Shown here in pieces: positions 10,207 to 21,987 of a stretch of 64,000 bases of DNA; position 1 is the stretch's first letter; each line of letters begins with the position of its first letter. The stretch comes from Dugong dugon. Lineage: Eukaryota > Chordata > Mammalia > Sirenia > Dugongidae. Made by a program: the position numbers and the translations under genes. The stretch lies in NCBI GenBank assembly GCA_030035585.1, contig CM057464.1, forward strand, positions 77,360,919 through 77,424,918, written 5' to 3'. The notes below the pieces were generated by a model. The model had not been told where the DNA came from. It made no database searches and was given only the letters and a program-made list of their open reading frames with translations.

Positions 10207-10405
10207 GAGCCCTGGTGGCAAAGTAGTTAAGCCTCAGCTAATCGAAAGGTTGGTGGTTTGAACTTACCGGCTGCCCTGCGGGAGAAAGATGTGGCATTCT
10301 GCCTCCATAAAGGTTACAGCCTTGGAAACCCTATGGGCAGTTCTACTCTTGCCTTATCGTATCGCTGTGAGTTGGAATCAATTCAAGGGCAATGGTTTAA
10401 CTGGT
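10207..10405 (+). mobile_element. AfroSINE-type SINE, long form, plus
   Basis: Head ggagccctggtggcaaagta, shortened 'cctcagctaatcgaaaggtt', B-box-like 'ggtttgaactt', long-form segment 'gcgggagaaagatgtggc', body 'gggcagttctactcttgcc', and tail 'aattcaagggcaatgg'. Several small deletions suggest moderate age. Confidence 0.88.
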
Positions 10406-10699
10406 TTATATACACTGATTAAATTGTACTACTTGCCATTTTTTCAGTTAAAAATGGTTATAGGTAGGTTAAACATGACATGATTACTGATTACCAAAAA
10501 GGGTAGTAATCAATAATTTTTAAGAAAATAAATTATATCTTGTCCAACTTTAGTTCATATCAATTTAATAGACGAAATCTGGTGTTCCTTAAAATTCAGA
10601 ATAAATGTTCAAAAGGTTAAATTATAATAGATAATGATGAAAAAAATCAATGCATAATACCAACAGTATCATCCCTTCAGCTAATCTAAAATATATTTA

Positions 10700-11340
10700 T
10701 AGTTATACATCTACATGGATGAAACTGTTGTGCTGGGTGCTGACAGTGACTCAAAGATAAATAAACGGTATTGGTAGAATATAGCTCAGAAGTGAGACAA
10801 CACCTCATATAAAACAAATTAATAAGAAAACATGAAAAAGTCATAGAGATGGGTAAGCCTAAACTATATTTAGGGCCAGAGATTAGAACAATTTGCTTAG
10901 CTCAGAGGAATTGTGGCAACAATGAAAAGACTAGTGTGTGTATGTGTGTAAGGGGTGTGCGTGCCATTGAGAGATAGACTATGGGCAACCACAAGAAGTT
11001 TAAGAGTGCTCTAGTGGGAAGTCTATGGTATGATTGCAATAGTAGGAACAAAAGAGGTTTTTAGGTGCAGAAATTACTAGGGGTATGACATCATTAACCA
11101 AAGAAAGGAAGAAATCGAGCAAAAAAAAGGTTCGGGTATGGAGAATTTATAGTTGGTCTCGATCTTATGTTAAAATGTCAGAGGGACTTTAAGTGGTATC
11201 TTAGAAATTCAGATTTGGGTTTGAGGAGCAGTAAATTTGTGTCTCATTTGCATATAATTGTGATAACTGAAGGACAGAGATTGCATAAGAGAATAATACA
11301 ACAGGGTACAGTGACTGAAATTTTCTATTCATATTTTAAT
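10700..11340 (-). mobile_element. L2 LINE, minus, decayed
   Basis: Words in reverse L2 order: 'gtgctgggtgctgacagtg', 'ccacaagaagtttaagag', then at 11150-11330 'tatgttaaaatgtcagaggg', 'cttagaaattcagatttggg' and 'gacagagattgcataagag'. The last group matches the complement of the L2 RT region. Long and diverged; limits are rough. Confidence 0.5.
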
Positions 11341-12318
11341 GAAAATGTATATAATTGAAGATAATCAGAAAATAGTTCACTTATTTATTGCAACATTTGT
11401 ACCATTAAATGTTAAATGACCAGGTCTTTAAAAAACGAGGTTATTCTAATTAGATGCTCCCCAATCTAAGTACATGTGCCACTGTATGTATAGTAATGAG
11501 GCATTTAAATGTTACAAGATAATTAAAAAATATACTCAAAGGGAGGGATAGTGAAGCCTTAAACATTTTCTGGACTAAATGTATCCCGTGTATGGTTTAT
11601 TACAACATAAATATAAGTTTCTAACCCCCAAAGTCTGTAAATTTTAGTATAGTGCTTACTTCTACTCCTTCATTAAGCACAGTCCTAACTTTGAATTAAT
11701 CTTTCTTCACTAGTATATGAGCCTAGGAAAACCAGAATATCTTGTTGAATAGTTCATTGTTGCACGTGTTGCTGATGCTTCAGTTACATAAAATTTTAAA
11801 GATACAAGTAAATTAAATATTCCAGGCATAACTTGAAAATTTTGTCTTATCAAAAATATATCACATATGAAATATTAGTTCACTTGAGTAATATTGAGTT
11901 TGAAGACTGGAGTCATATAACTATACATCTAAAGGCATGTTCATAGTTTCATAGCATTTATAATTTTTTATGCTCAATTTGATTAAAATGGATATTTATT
12001 AAAAAGTAAGTTTATAAATTGTAATGATAAAACATTGTATTTATATCATATTATCTAGTATTATATTATTACTCTAGTATCAAAATAGCCTTGAGAGATA
12101 GGCATATAAACAGTTAAATATGTGAAAAAGTACGTAAGCTACAAAGAAAGTTAAAGTTATAACAGTTCTAACTGAATAAAACTGGAGAAAATTAATTTCT
12201 GGTCATTTAAAATAAATAAGAAAAGATGACTTAATGTGTGTTTTTAGTTCATATGGAACACTTTAGAATATTCCAAAAATTTAAAAATAAGGACTACCCA
12301 TATTATAGTCCTTATTAT
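11341..12318. other. AT-rich intron stretch
   Basis: AT-rich sequence with no recognised repeat or gene signal. The bases 12297-12307 (cccatattata) recur at 12472-12482, just past the next SINE. Confidence 0.45.
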
Positions 12319-12471
12319 GGAGCCTTGGTGGCGTAGTGGTTAAGAGCTCGGCTGCTAACCAAAGTCAGCCGTCTGAATCCACCAGCAGCTCCTTGGAAAC
12401 TCTATGGGGCAGTTCTACTCTGTCCTATAGGGTCCCTATGAGTTGGAATCAACTTGATGGCAACAGGTTTC
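12319..12471 (+). mobile_element. AfroSINE-type SINE, short form, plus
   Basis: Head ggagccttggtggcgtagtg, 'ctcggctgctaaccaaag', 'gaatccaccagcagctcc', then directly 'ttggaaactctatgggg', lacking the ~45-bp long-form segment. It ends 'gatggcaacaggttt'. The 11-bp repeat cccatattata flanks it, but 11 unrelated bases sit between the left copy and the head, so the duplication is only tentative. Confidence 0.92.
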
Positions 12472-12606
12472 CCCATATTATAAAAACAATTCTGTTTGTT
12501 GAGAAAAATAAAATTATACCTATGGATAAATCTTAGCATTATTTTAGACAGAATTCCAAACTACTGAAATTCCACACATCAAATAATGCTTTACTATGTT
12601 GGGATA

Positions 12607-12759
12607 GGAGCCCTGGTGGCACAGTGGTTAAGAATTCGGCTGCTAACCAAAAAGCTGGAATTTGAATCCATCAGCTTCTCCTTGGAAACCCTCTGGGGCA
12701 GTTCTACTCTGTCTTAGAGTACGAGACGGAATCAACTAGATGGCAACGGGTTTAGTTTG
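12607..12759 (+). mobile_element. AfroSINE-type SINE, short form, with perfect target duplication
   Basis: Head gagccctggtggcacagtgg, 'ttcggctgctaaccaaaaag', 'cttggaaaccctctgggg' and tail 'gatggcaacgggttt'. A perfect 12-bp duplication, tatgttgggata, lies at 12595-12606 and 12760-12771 and fixes both ends. Short-form copy. Confidence 0.95.
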
Positions 12760-12771
12760 TATGTTGGGATA

Positions 12772-14904
12772 TGTCTATAGTAAACAAAACATACACATAC
12801 TAAAACTATTCCATAATATTTCAAGTCTTCCTATTCTATGTTAGCCTTGCAAGGTAAGTTGTCAAGTTGCTTTAAAAATGCTGATTGGTTTGAGCTGCTT
12901 TTTTTGGTTTCAGACAGAAAAGATTCAAGTAAGTAATAGTAAAACTTTAAGTGAATCCATCAAGGCTTCAATTATACATGCATATCATGCATAGACATTT
13001 CTAGAATTAATCAGAATTTAATTAAATTTTTCCTATAATGTCCACATAATTTGCTTTATTGCTACCAAAGACAGTTATAAAAATGCTACTTAAAAATAAT
13101 AACAAAGATATTCACAATAATTCTTGTATATTCTTCTTGTCCAGGGTGAGGCAAATATGGCCTATGAAAAAATTTCCATGAAATTCATGAGTATTGCTTT
13201 TTGCCTTTCCTCTAAGGCCTTCCCACTGTGACAGTGTATGGTGTGAACAACAGACACAAAAACTCAGAGCAGGCAGATGTTTGGATGTTCCTAGAAAGGA
13301 CTCATGCTCATAGCCCCCATATTATAACATATAATTTCCCAGTTACACATACTCATGTCCATCTGTTACGATGGCATTTTGCCCAAATATAAATTGAGAT
13401 TATTTCACTTGTGTATAGATGCCAGGTAATGACAGGTGTAGATAGGTTACCTGGGGATGCAGGGAGGGATCATTTTTCTGTCAAAGTCTCTCCTCAGAAA
13501 CTCCAGTGGGCACTGGTGCTGCATATTTAAAACTGTGATCATAACCACTGGCACCGTGTGAACATACACTTGGTTCTACCAATGCCGAGACATTCAGATG
13601 GTATCGGGGAGAATGAAATACAGACAGTAATCCATCTGAGCCACGTCAAAGACAATTGGGATTTCCTCAGTCCTTCACACAGCTTGGTTAGGACACGGAA
13701 ACCAGAGTAAATAAGCAAGAATGTGTGGGAGGTAATGGGTAATGTGTCAATATCATATCTGAAACAGAGTTGGGGTGATAGGGAGCTATTTCTGTGCTGT
13801 GCTGGAAATTATTTAACAGAATAGCTTATGCTGTGTTAGATAGCATCGCTTATCCAATACAGGGTGAGTTTTAATCAGCTCAGGCTTGGCACCAGAAAAA
13901 CTCATTAACAGAATGTGGTCAAAGAACTGTCAATTAAGATTTATTAAGAATCTGCTTGGTGCGTGACTCTGCATACATTCCTATAAAGGCTTTCTAAAGC
14001 TTATTCATCAAAGGAGATTGAGTACTAAAGAGTCAAAATGTCGTGGGCTTTGTATCTTGACCTACTAATGATGTTTTAGGATGTTAAGGATGTTTTCTCT
14101 TTTTTTCCTCAATATTAAAGTCATATTGCCCGCTGTGCAAACATCATCAGAGAATAACATTTATAGCAGATGTTATGTAGATATTTTGCAGGATTATTGG
14201 AAAGGCTTATTTTCTACCTTGTTTTATTTGACCTTATTAAATATTGGCCATTGATATACAAGATCTAGGAGCCAAGACTTTTTGAATAACACCAGAGGAC
14301 TCATGTATTTGGTCTTATACATTCAACCAGCCTAGGCTAAAAAAAATCAGCCACTAGCTCAGGGTAGGTTCAGGGTAGTGGATAAATATTTCAATAATAC
14401 CAAATGACAGGTTTGAGCTGTTATGCTAAATATACCAAGTCCCATTTGTCTAGGCAGAGGCAAAATGAATATATTTTCCCCAGTGAATTGTCTTGGCAAC
14501 TAACAGTGCATATTATTCAGCAGCTCTACCTGCATTTTAAGTCAAAATAGGTTATTAATTTAAAACTTTGGCATATTATATATACCTAAATTGACAAGTA
14601 CATAAGATAAACTCTTGATTAACATAGAATTGGTGAAGGTTGATGGTACACTGATCCCATGGGCTCAAACTCCTTTTAAGGAAGGAATTATAATGATAAG
14701 GATACATTTAAAGTAGACTGGGAAACTTCTGTGCTTAAAAAAGGTCAAGAGGGTATGAGCATGTGAATGATTTTAATCAATAAACTTGCAGTTCCACACC
14801 TTTCCCTAGACATGGAAAATTTATATATTCAAGATAGTAATGCATCTAACCAGCCTGATTTTTTAAAATGCCTGAAGGAGTTCTACTAAAATAAATCATC
14901 CTTT
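12772..14904. other. 2.1-kb intron block without recognised repeats
   Basis: No AfroSINE, RTE, L1 or LTR that I can identify. Moderately AT-rich. No open frame has exon-like context on either strand. It is one of the cleaner places to look for conserved intronic elements. Confidence 0.45.
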
Positions 14905-15020
14905 CACTTATTCAATGTATTTCTGAGCAGCAAGTAAGTGCCAGACACTAATTTAGGGGCTGCTAGGGATACAATGGAGAAGAGCCCCTGAACCAACGGA
15001 GCTTCTGTACTTGTAGATGA
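14905..15020 (-). mobile_element. L2 LINE 3' end, minus
   Basis: Reverse L2 tail: 'tcacttattcaatgtatttctg', 'agtgccagacactaattta', 'gggatacaatggagaagag', 'ccaacggagcttctgtac'. Confidence 0.72.
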
Positions 15021-15629
15021 CTAGATTCCTATGCTTGATCATGAAGAATAATAGCAAGCAAAAATTGAAGCAATATTTCCATAAAATATCTTGGCAGGGA
15101 TAGAAGTCATCTTAATACTCTCTGAATCAATGCACACTTGATTCAACTTTGATTCTTTTTGTTGGTACAAAAAATATTTAATGTATTCCTAATACTCTAT
15201 TGGTATTTTTAGTAGTTGTTATTTTTGGTTTGTTTTGTTTGTTTTATTATCAAAATGTTGACTCTACATTTCTGCTTTAGAAAGAAAGGCATTAACTGCT
15301 ATCTTTCTTCATGAGGCAATCCCTCCTGAATGCTCTCCTTTGTTTCCCCTAGAATGAAAACGTGATGTTTCATTATGACTATATTTTTTAATCAGGACTA
15401 CAGCTTATTTTGTTATGATAACTCTATTGAAGCTCTTTGAAAAGAGTATATAATTTTCTGTCCATGACTCTTTTTTTAAAGTTTTCCCTTTATTTGGCCT
15501 GCAACTTCTAGTTCCCTTCAAATTTCTGCCCTCACATTTAAATGTGGGGAAACAGACCCAAAAAAGCAAACAAAGAAATAAGTAAGCTAGTTTAAGACAG
15601 TGATAATGCTGTGAAACAAAGGAACAGGG
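15021..15629. other. Intron stretch, no recognised feature
   Basis: No confident repeat or gene. It contains T-rich and TTTTG-type low-complexity words near 15210-15250. Confidence 0.4.
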
Positions 15630-16620
15630 CAACATGACTGAAGGATTAGGCAGCTGGTGGAGGCGGGAAGTCTACTCTATGGCCTCTCTGAAGAGCTAAT
15701 ATCTCAACTGAGGCCCAAATGAAAAATCATGCAAAGCTCTGGATCACTAATCTTCCAGGTAGAAGAGTACAAAAGCAATGAACCAGATATGTATTATGAA
15801 TTTAGTGAGCAAGGGAAAGAGTGATATTAGATCAGATGAGTAGGCAGGGGCTACTTGGGTAGTTTTTCTTGGCTTTATTCTAAATACAGGTGGTCCCTGA
15901 CCTACGATGCATTTGAGTTGCCATGAACTGTACTTACAACTGTTTATTTTTTTCTGTACATCTTATTGTTAGTATATGTACTACATACAATGTTGCAGTG
16001 TGTAATTTGTTGATGTTATCATTCTCATGCCAAAACCCAAAGACAAATAAAGATCAGATTTATAAAGATGCTGATAATAAAAGGCACTAATAGTGAAAAT
16101 TTTTTTAAAAAATTAGGTATTTGACTCACATCAGAACCGACTTACAAGGCAGTCATTCAAATGCAATCCCATCATAAATCAGAGACTACCTGTATAATAG
16201 GTAGCATGGGGAGTATTTAAGTTGGATGGTGAAATAATCAGTTTTATATCTTAAAAAGAATATCCTGGCAGCTATGAGGAAAACGGATTAAATGGGGCAA
16301 AAGAGGAAAACAAGAGGGTTTGAGATGTCACTGCAGCAGTACATGCACTAACTACTGTAGTCACCTCCACTACTACCATGGAAAGTGGTGGAAAGGAAGC
16401 ACTGCGGAATAATTCTGGATATATTAGGAGGTAGAGCTGGCAGTGATTGCTTCAGTTACTGATGGATAAGATACAGGGAATGATGAAAAAAGTAAACTCA
16501 AAGATAACTCCTAGAATTTTTGGTTTGTACAACTGATTCAATGGCGGTGCCATCAATGAGATGGGCAAGATGTTGAATTTGAGTTGCTCTCTTGCCTCTC
16601 TCTATTCTTAAAAAATAAAG
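15630..16620 (-). mobile_element. L2 LINE, minus, interrupted by a miniature DNA transposon
   Basis: Reverse L2 phrases before the insertion: 'agctaatatctcaactgagg', 'gagcaagggaaagagtgata', 'gtaggcaggggctac'. After it: 'atcctggcagctatgagg', 'ctggatatattaggaggtag', 'ctcctagaatttttggtttg', 'gagatgggcaagatgttg'. The order fits one continuous L2 cut at 15887-16192. Confidence 0.68.
15887..16192 (+). mobile_element. Miniature TA-flanked DNA transposon (Tigger/mariner-like)
   Basis: 306 bp with terminal inverted repeats: the left end caggtggtccctgacctacg pairs with the complement of the right end, caggtagtctctgatttatg. TA dinucleotides lie at 15885-15886 and 16193-16194, as expected for TA target duplication. 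It is non-coding, so it would depend on a transposase in trans. The interior matches the outer element at 39403-40586 in inverse orientation. Confidence 0.85.
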
Positions 16621-17184
16621 CAAATATGATTTAAAAACAATAAGCCTTTCTAATTTGGAATCTTTCATGTGTTACATGATTCTCTTTCCTGTGTGGACTG
16701 TCTTGTGGGTAGTCACACAAGTCTAGGAAACTTGTTTAACAAAAACATATAAAGACAAAACATACAGTCTGTTAATCATAAAAAGGAAAGTAAAGCACTT
16801 GACTTGAAAGCACCTGGATATTAAAAAGATAGTTGGGAATTTTTCAATTAGAGGTGAAAAAGAACAATACATGCAGACTCATGGGTGAAGTCATGGAGGC
16901 ATAACAGAAATGTGATAGAGTTGAGGAATAGTTAATCCAAATTTTAGGTGGAGAGTAGAAAGGTGTGTGGATGGAATGCCAGCAGCGAGGCTCGGGCCTG
17001 TGTTCTCCAGACAATGAATACTCACAGAATGGCATGGCAATGGGTGGGCTTTGGAAGGGTCACTCTATGAGGAATGTGGAAGAGAGACTGGTGGTTGGAG
17101 ATCTCACTCAGTCCTTTTATATAGACACCCCGTTACTGTAGAAGATTACTATAGAAATCAAGATAAGAGATAATGAAGGGTGGA
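16621..17184. other. Intron stretch, no recognised feature
   Basis: No confident repeat or coding signal. Confidence 0.4.
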
Positions 17185-17330
17185 ACGAGGACAGTATTCA
17201 AGTTCTGCTTATTACTGGTTGTGTCCCTTTGAACAAGATATTTCTAGACTCATTTCCATGTCTGGAAAATGAGAAGGTGGCCCTAAATGATCTAACTAAA
17301 TAATCCGAAGGTGTCTCCATAAGGCTTTCT
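17185..17330 (+). mobile_element. MIR SINE, plus, decayed
   Basis: Sense MIR core: 'caagttctgcttattactgg', 'tgtgtccctttgaacaag', 'ctcatttccatgtctgg', 'aaaatgagaaggtgg'. Confidence 0.62.
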
Positions 17331-18206
17331 TATTATGAAAAATGCTGCTGTGGATATCAAGAGGAGGAAGATTATTGAGTTTTTACTTTTTTACTGTAGA
17401 ACTGAAATACAAATGATTAGGGTGCTTTGTACACACAGAAATGTGGCTTATACCTGTCTATTTATATAATAATTTCTTCACAAAACCCACTCAAATAACA
17501 ATTTGCTTTGCAAGCCAATTTGTTTTGTGTATTTCTTTGCTACAAAGTCACTGAGGGAAACAAAAAGAAAAATTGAAAAAAAATTTAAAAAATAGTTATC
17601 AACAAACTCTCTTCAACAGAAATAATGTTTTTAAAAAGAAATTTATGCTTTAGTTTGTTGTAACAGGTTTAATGCTGGTATAGAATACAAATCATGACTG
17701 GAGTGTTAGGAATCCAGCGGCAGTAAAAGGCTTTTGTGGTTATCAAACATCTCAACTTGACTTGGGCATTTAGCAAACCACAAAAGCCATTAATTGGCTG
17801 TCTTCTCCACTATCATGGATACTGCTTCCAAAACATCAGTAAGTACAGAACAGATCTATGGTTCTCTTTCCTCTCTTACCCTCCAGATAATTTATATATT
17901 AGAAATACATATCCAGATTTGTCTTGTGCAGTTGAGAAAAAAGCATTCTTCCAGGAGATTTGGTTTCCATAGGTTTCTAAAACAAACTTAATTCTCCTGA
18001 TGCTTGCAAATCAACCATTGTGAGGCTTGGAACTCAGTTCTAAGTATTTTCATTTGGCCTTCTTCTGAAAAACCTAAAAATATATTTGTAAAATCTTATT
18101 GGCCTACAGATCTATATTGTCTTAAGTTACTGTTCTTTACACAGGCAAAGGTGTGCACGTGAAGGCTAAGAATCTAATTCCCCCCAATTAGCCTTGCTAT
18201 TCCTCT
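17331..18206. other. AT-rich intron stretch
   Basis: No recognised element. Overlapping open frames at 17736-17991 have no family resemblance and no splice context. Confidence 0.4.
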
Positions 18207-18261
18207 AAATTGGAATTGATTGGATGGCAACTAACAAAAACAACAGCAACACAACAACATT
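18207..18261 (+). mobile_element. SINE/RTE 3' end fragment, plus
   Basis: Only the shared 3' end survives: 'ggaattgattggatggcaac' followed by an (ACAAC)-like tail. SINE and RTE share this end, so the parent cannot be decided. Confidence 0.7.
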
Positions 18262-18754
18262 CCTCTAAATTATGTGCAACACAACTAGAGTTTTCGGACT
18301 CCACCCAAAGTTTCTAGAAATTTTAACCTATATTTTATCCTTACTTAGAATTGTACTATATTTACATATACAAATCAATATTGGGAAAATATTGTTAAGT
18401 CTTATGAAACTCGGCATCACAAAAAAACTTTATGTTCACCATCAATATCAATGCAAATAATGAATTGGCAGTTAAGAAACAATCTGTAAAATAATGCAGA
18501 ATAAATTAGAAAATTAATCAGGATATGATTTTGATAGCATGATGCTATCTGACAAAGAAAATTTTCATGAAGTTCAAACAACCTACTCAAACTAAAAAAA
18601 AAAAAAAAATTATGGTGCTGAACAAGTACTTTGTTCATTGTCAAAGATAGGAAGTCTAATGAAACTTCCTCCATATGCACTGCCAATTTCAGAGGAGCCC
18701 CAAGTGCATCATGAACAGGCTGAATTTATCTTTATGGCACCTTGGTGAATGATG
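18262..18754. other. Intron stretch with an A run
   Basis: No gene or named repeat. A 16-base A run lies at about 18594-18609. Confidence 0.45.
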
Positions 18755-18850
18755 AAGGGTTGGAAGATTATTACCCCCATTTATAGACTCTGAGGTTAGA
18801 TGATGAATGTGAGGCAAATCACAAGCAGGGATTTGGTGGTAGAAAATATT
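18755..18850 (-). mobile_element. MIR SINE fragment, minus
   Basis: Reverse MIR core words: 'attattacccccatttatag', 'actctgaggttagatg', 'caggga' region. Short and diverged. Confidence 0.5.
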
Positions 18851-20091
18851 CTAAATGACCTACATTTTTTCTTTTTTATCCAGTTAAGTTATTCCTTTTT
18901 TATTTTCCTCTTGTTCTGAGATCCTGTTAGTCTAGACCTATCCATAAATTAAATAAACTGGAATCGAAAGAGGATAGATTCCTGAGTCACAGCTCAAAGC
19001 CCCTTACTCCATACACATCTTGAGAGGCTGTATGGAGGCATCTTTACGAATGAATGTGTTCTTCCTGAAAACAGAAAAGGCCATCAAAGACTACCACATT
19101 TTCCTTGCTGCTAAACTGGTATTGTCGTTGTTGGTGGGGGTGGTGCTGGTGGTATGTGTGTGTTTGACATGTGTGTAAAATGTATGTATTTTAGCAGTTT
19201 GACAAATTAATTGAAATGAGGCAAGCAAATGATATAAATGTACAATCAGACAGGCTGCTTTCTAGGCCTGGAGACAGCAATTCTAAGCTCTAGCTTGGAG
19301 TCTGACTATGTGGCACTACAAAATATCACTTTTCTTCTCTGTGCTACCTATTTTCCTATCACTAAATGGAGTTAAACAAAACCTGAGCCCACTTTTGGAG
19401 ATATGAAGACAACTCAAACTATACTAATTGACCAACTGTGAGCCTCTAAGTAGCCACATAGTCTCAGACATTTACATTTATATGCATGTGTCTGTGTTGT
19501 ACACATTTATGTGTATCTGACTGCATAATACTAGGTTAGAAAGAAAATGAAAACTGAGGACAATGATCAGGTTAATGGAAAATTTGGACGTGCAGCAGAC
19601 TGGGGTTTATATGAAATGTGTGACTGAGCAAAAAATAAAAAAGATAACCCTAGGAGTCAGAAAAGGGTTAGCAAGAGCAACAGAAGTGTGACTAAGGGCA
19701 CAAGAGAAATGGGGTTGAGTAGCTCACATTGTAATAAAATGAACAGTAAATGACAACGTAGTCATTCGTCAGTACATTGGAAATCGACTGTACAAAGCTT
19801 GATGAGATCTAAATTCACAGCGTGATTAGATAAAACTGTTACATAAAAATTATTTGTGTAAACCAGCTGGCTCATAAGACCGTTTTTTATTTCAGTTCTG
19901 ATATATTCGCTACCTTTTTGTTTTTTTTGGCATAACATCTATTTGGAGAAATATCACTACGATATGATCTTTCATTTAGAGTCTTTTTTCTGAAAGACAT
20001 TTTTTTGTCCACCTTCCTAATTTTGAATTATTTCACATTTTGAAAACCACTAGATACTTAATAAGAAGACCAGCCCTCTCTTTATAGGGAG
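18851..20091. other. Intron stretch, few recognisable elements
   Basis: A TG/GGT-rich tract lies at 19130-19190. Words at 19330-19375 hint at a MIR core, too weak to call. No gene signal. Confidence 0.4.
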
Positions 20092-20413
20092 CTCTTGTTG
20101 CAGTTGATAGCTGCCATGGAGTTGGCCTTCGATTCATGGTAACCCCATTCACAACAGAAGGAAACACTGCCTGGTCCTGTGCCATTCCCACGATTGGTTG
20201 TGGATTGGACTATTGTGATCCATAGGGTTTTCATTGGCTGATTTTTGGAAGTAGATTGCCAGATCTTTCTTAGTTAGGAAGATCTCCTGAAACATGTTCA
20301 GCATCATAGCAACACGTAAGCCTCCACTGACAGAGGGGTGGTGGCTGCACATGAGAGGATTGGTTGGGACTCTAACCGAAATACCTCCCATGGAAGGCAA
20401 GAATCGTGCCATG
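20092..20413 (-). mobile_element. tRNA-Gly-headed afrotherian SINE, minus
   Basis: Left end is the complement of the SINE tail (gttgatagctgccatggag). The middle has 'ggttttcattggctgatttt' and 'agcatcatagcaacacg'. The right end is the complement of a tRNA-Gly(GCC)-like head: 'ctcccatggaaggcaagaat' with a decayed B box. It is the same family as 26806-27091. Confidence 0.8.
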
Positions 20414-20779
20414 CTCCCATGCGGAACTGTAAAATCTGGTATTCCACATGTGGGGCCCTTATCACTAGATGTTTCAGAGACATATGGGAGTGAATTATCA
20501 CTTCTGTATTTTTTTCTTCCCTCCTACGATTCTAAAAGTGGTATGAGAAAATCTAGTTTTATATATTTGGAGTTGCAATAAAAATCAATTTTTATAAAAA
20601 AAAATGACACACGATCCTGAGAACTTACAAGAGATAAAATACGTGATGATAGTATTACTGTATAATAGTAACATTTAGGTTGCTTAATCTCATGATAAAA
20701 TGTCTGTAGGTACGATGTCATTTTGCAGAAGAGTTAGGTTTTTAAATTGTGAGCTAAAAATAAAATTATCTGCTGGACC
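20414..20779. other. Intron stretch, no recognised feature
   Basis: No confident repeat or gene signal. A short A run is at 20598-20605. Confidence 0.4.
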
Positions 20780-21025
20780 CAGAGAGTCAGTATAGTATAT
20801 CAATTATGAATATGAGTCTGTGATTAGACTGCCTGGGTCACATGTAGGAATTTTATGCTTATTATCTGTAATCTAAATTTTCTTATCTATAAAATGGGAA
20901 TAATAACAATAATAAAATAGTATGGCTGTCATGAGGATTACAAAAGCAAACATATGTAAAATGCTTAAGATGGTGTCTGGGACATATCAGGCACTTGACA
21001 AACATTAAGTATTATTTTCCCCCAT
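20780..21025 (+). mobile_element. MIR SINE, plus
   Basis: Sense MIR in order: 'agactgcctgggtcacatg', 'ttcttatctataaaatggg', 'tcatgaggattacaaaagc', 'gtaaaatgcttaagatgg', 'atcaggcacttgacaaacat'. Nearly full length. Confidence 0.85.
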
Positions 21026-21718
21026 AGGATTATACATTTGTATAAATTCCCGATTCTGACATACCACTCATTCAAAACTGTTAGAAAAATCTGATACATC
21101 CTCCTTATTTTGTTCCTTTAAAGAATTTTAGCTAAAAAGGAAATCCTGAAGTGTTAAATGCACATGGATACATTTGTCTAAAGTGGTAGAGAATCTGAGG
21201 ACCACAGTAAATCATGAAACACGAAAAAAATTGTTTTTGGCTATTTATCCTAGAAAGTTTAAGGTCACGGATGAGAATGTGTTAACAGGCAAACCATGCT
21301 TTGATGTATTCAGGGAGATTTATAGCTGTGAATCTGTCTAGGGCTGCTTCTTTGTACAGTACATTTAACCAACAGCCAAGTCAGAAGCTATTCTTGACTG
21401 AGTAGCTGGAAATAATCCAATCCTAAAAGAGTCTGAAGTCAGGGCACATTCAGATTTAGAGATCATAATTTCAGTGGTATGAAATGGTGAAGGTCTAAGA
21501 AAGACCAATAAAACAAAAATATTGACTTTTAAAAGAAGGTTTTGTAGACCTGCGGCTGGAAAGAAAGCAAAGTGAAACACCTGTAATGAAATACGAGACT
21601 TACGAAAATCACTCCATAAAAACAGAAATTAGTAAAAGGACAACATAAGTCAAAATAGTTATTCAGGAATAGGGACAGGGATATTGCCCATTTCACAAAT
21701 GGGTATTTTATAATAAAA
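21026..21718. other. Intron stretch, no recognised feature
   Basis: No confident repeat or gene signal. Confidence 0.4.
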
Positions 21719-21764
21719 AAGAAAACTAAAACAAACAAACAAACAAAAAAAAAAAAAAAAACAG
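21719..21764. repeat. A-rich tract with (AAAC)n
   Basis: aaacaaacaaacaaac followed by a long A run, just before the minus-strand SINE. Confidence 0.8.
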
Positions 21765-21773
21765 AGAAAAGCT

Positions 21774-21987
21774 TGTTGTTGTTGCTGTTAGTTGCCATTG
21801 AGTCAATTCCTAGTCATGCTGGCCCCATGTGTGCAGAGCAGAAATTCTCCACACTGTTTTCAAGGCTGTGACCTTCTGGAAGCAGACTCCCAGGCTTGTA
21901 TTCTGAGGTGCCTCTGGGTGGGTTTGAACAGCCAACGTTTTGGCTAGTAGTCCAGCGCTTGACTGTTTACACCACCCAGGGACTCCC
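21774..21987 (-). mobile_element. AfroSINE-type SINE variant, minus
   Basis: Left end complements the (ACAAC)n tail: 'ttgttgttgttgctgttag', 'ttgccattgagtcaattcc'. The middle has 'ttttcaaggctgtgacc' and 'tctgaggtgcctctggg'. The right end complements the head (cacccagggactccc). A short agaaaag repeat flanks it. Confidence 0.87.
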
